Assembly (NCBI GenBank): GCA_937880835.1
Contig: CALGRN010000166.1
Location: 1-21,751, forward strand
DNA length: 21,751 bases
Direction: 5' to 3'
DNA from: an uncultured Prevotella sp.
GTDB lineage: Bacteria > Bacteroidota > Bacteroidia > Bacteroidales > Bacteroidaceae
The position numbers and the translations under genes are program-made. Shown here piece after piece: positions 21,213-21,751 of this stretch. Every line of letters begins with the position of its first letter. The first letter of the stretch is position 1. The notes under the pieces are model-generated. The model was not told where the DNA came from, did not search any database, and saw only the letters and a list, made by a program, of their open reading frames with translations.

Positions 21213-21217
21213 TGCCG

Positions 21218-21751
21218 TCAGTCGTTCAAGATCAATAACGAATCGCCGTAGCAACCGAACCTGTAACCGTTCTTTACAGCCATGTTGTAAGCCTTCATTA
21301 TAAGGTCATAGCCTCCGAAAGCAGCAGTTGACATTAGCAATGTGGACATCGGATGATAGAAATTAGCTACCATCGTATCTGCAAGTCCGAACTCGTAAGG
21401 AGGGAATATGAATTTGTTTGTCCAACCTTCATATTCTTTCAAAAGTCCATCTGTGCCTACGGCAGTCTCCGTTGCTTTTAAAACGCTTGTTCCAACTACA
21501 CAGATTTTGTGCCCTTCCAGCTTTGTCTTATTCACTGTTTCGCATGCCTCTCTGCCTATAATCATCTGCTCGGAGTCCATTTTATGCTTTGTAAGGTCTT
21601 CCACTTCGATGTCATGGAAGTTGCCCAAGCCACAATGCAGCGTTATGAAAGAGAAGTTAATGCCCTTTATTTCCATACGCTTCATAAGCTCACGACTGAA
21701 ATGCAGACCGGTGGCAGGAGCAGTAACAGCCCCTTCATGCTTGGCATAGAT
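21218..21751 (-). CDS. queA: S-adenosylmethionine:tRNA ribosyltransferase-isomerase, C-terminal half (cut by window edge)
   Basis: The last ~177 residues are in the window; the start lies beyond the right end. QueA moves the ribosyl part of SAM onto preQ1 at tRNA position 34 in queuosine synthesis. Diagnostic motifs: YAKHEGAVTAPATGLHFSREL right at the window edge, ITLHCGLGNFHDIEVEDLTKHKMDSE, VGTSVLKATETA (family VGTT.R.LE form), GWTNKFIFPPYEF (family G.T..FI.PGY.F), NFYHPMSTLLM (family NFH.P.STLLM), and FGCYGDSLLI at the C-terminus. The VGTSVLKATE and PPYEF wording fits the Bacteroidota form. folK follows after 5 nt. Confidence 0.95.
   Translation of the reverse strand: MYAKHEGAVTAPATGLHFSRELMKRMEIKGINFSFITLHCGLGNFHDIEVEDLTKHKMDSEQMIIGREACETVNKTKLEGHKICVVGTSVLKATETAVGTDGLLKEYEGWTNKFIFPPYEFGLADTMVANFYHPMSTLLMSTAAFGGYDLIMKAYNMAVKNGYRFGCYGDSLLILND

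Overview
The window looks like core chromosome of a Bacteroidales bacterium, most likely a Prevotella-type species. The support is a SusC/RagA TonB-linked receptor, two secreted proteins with type IX secretion (T9SS) sorting domains (one type A, one type B), a DUF349 repeat protein, Bacteroidales gene pairs (rsmI/coiled-coil lipoprotein, alaS/merR, queA/folK), and promoters of the Bacteroidota form TTTG-N19/20-TAnnTTTG in front of many genes. No phage, insertion sequence, CRISPR array, tRNA or rRNA was seen.

Layout. 1-635 (-): N-terminus of a SusC-type receptor, cut by the window edge. 938-2484 (-): rsmI followed by a coiled-coil lipoprotein, one transcription unit. 3110-5731 (-): alaS, divergent from a small MerR regulator (5845-6186, +). 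6667-11034 (-): Bax-inhibitor-1 family membrane protein, a type B T9SS cargo and uvrA. 11347-12159 (+): rsmA. 12308-12712 (-): small type A T9SS cargo. 13230-15830 (+): a flippase-like membrane protein, then a frameshifted pepD dipeptidase. 16533-17559 (+): corA behind an elaborate leader. 17670-19607 (+): five-repeat DUF349 protein. 19751-20020 (-): rpsO. 20799-21751 (-): folK and the C-terminal part of queA. Most genes are housekeeping functions (translation, RNA modification, DNA repair, folate and queuosine synthesis, Mg2+ uptake) mixed with envelope functions.

Two things stand out. First, the five gene-free gaps longer than about 450 bases (near 2750, 6480, 12900, 16060 and 20480) each hold one copy of a repeat element. 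It is built from 2-4 units of about 15 bp (form AAAAGGATAACTTTT or its reverse complement) placed exactly 22 bp apart. The ends are inverted TTTCAAAAG/CTTTTGAAA, and four copies carry a conserved one-sided tail of 28 bp. The exact phasing, growth in 22-bp steps and orientation suggest a protein-binding array or a structured RNA element; I do not recognise it as a named family. Second, corA is preceded by a 13-codon acidic reading frame and three complementary RNA arms that can form two exclusive hairpins, one of which buries the corA ribosome-binding site. This looks like a translation-coupled, possibly Mg2+-sensing, attenuator.

All coordinates and alignments were read by eye. Family names rest on recognisable motifs, not on database searches.
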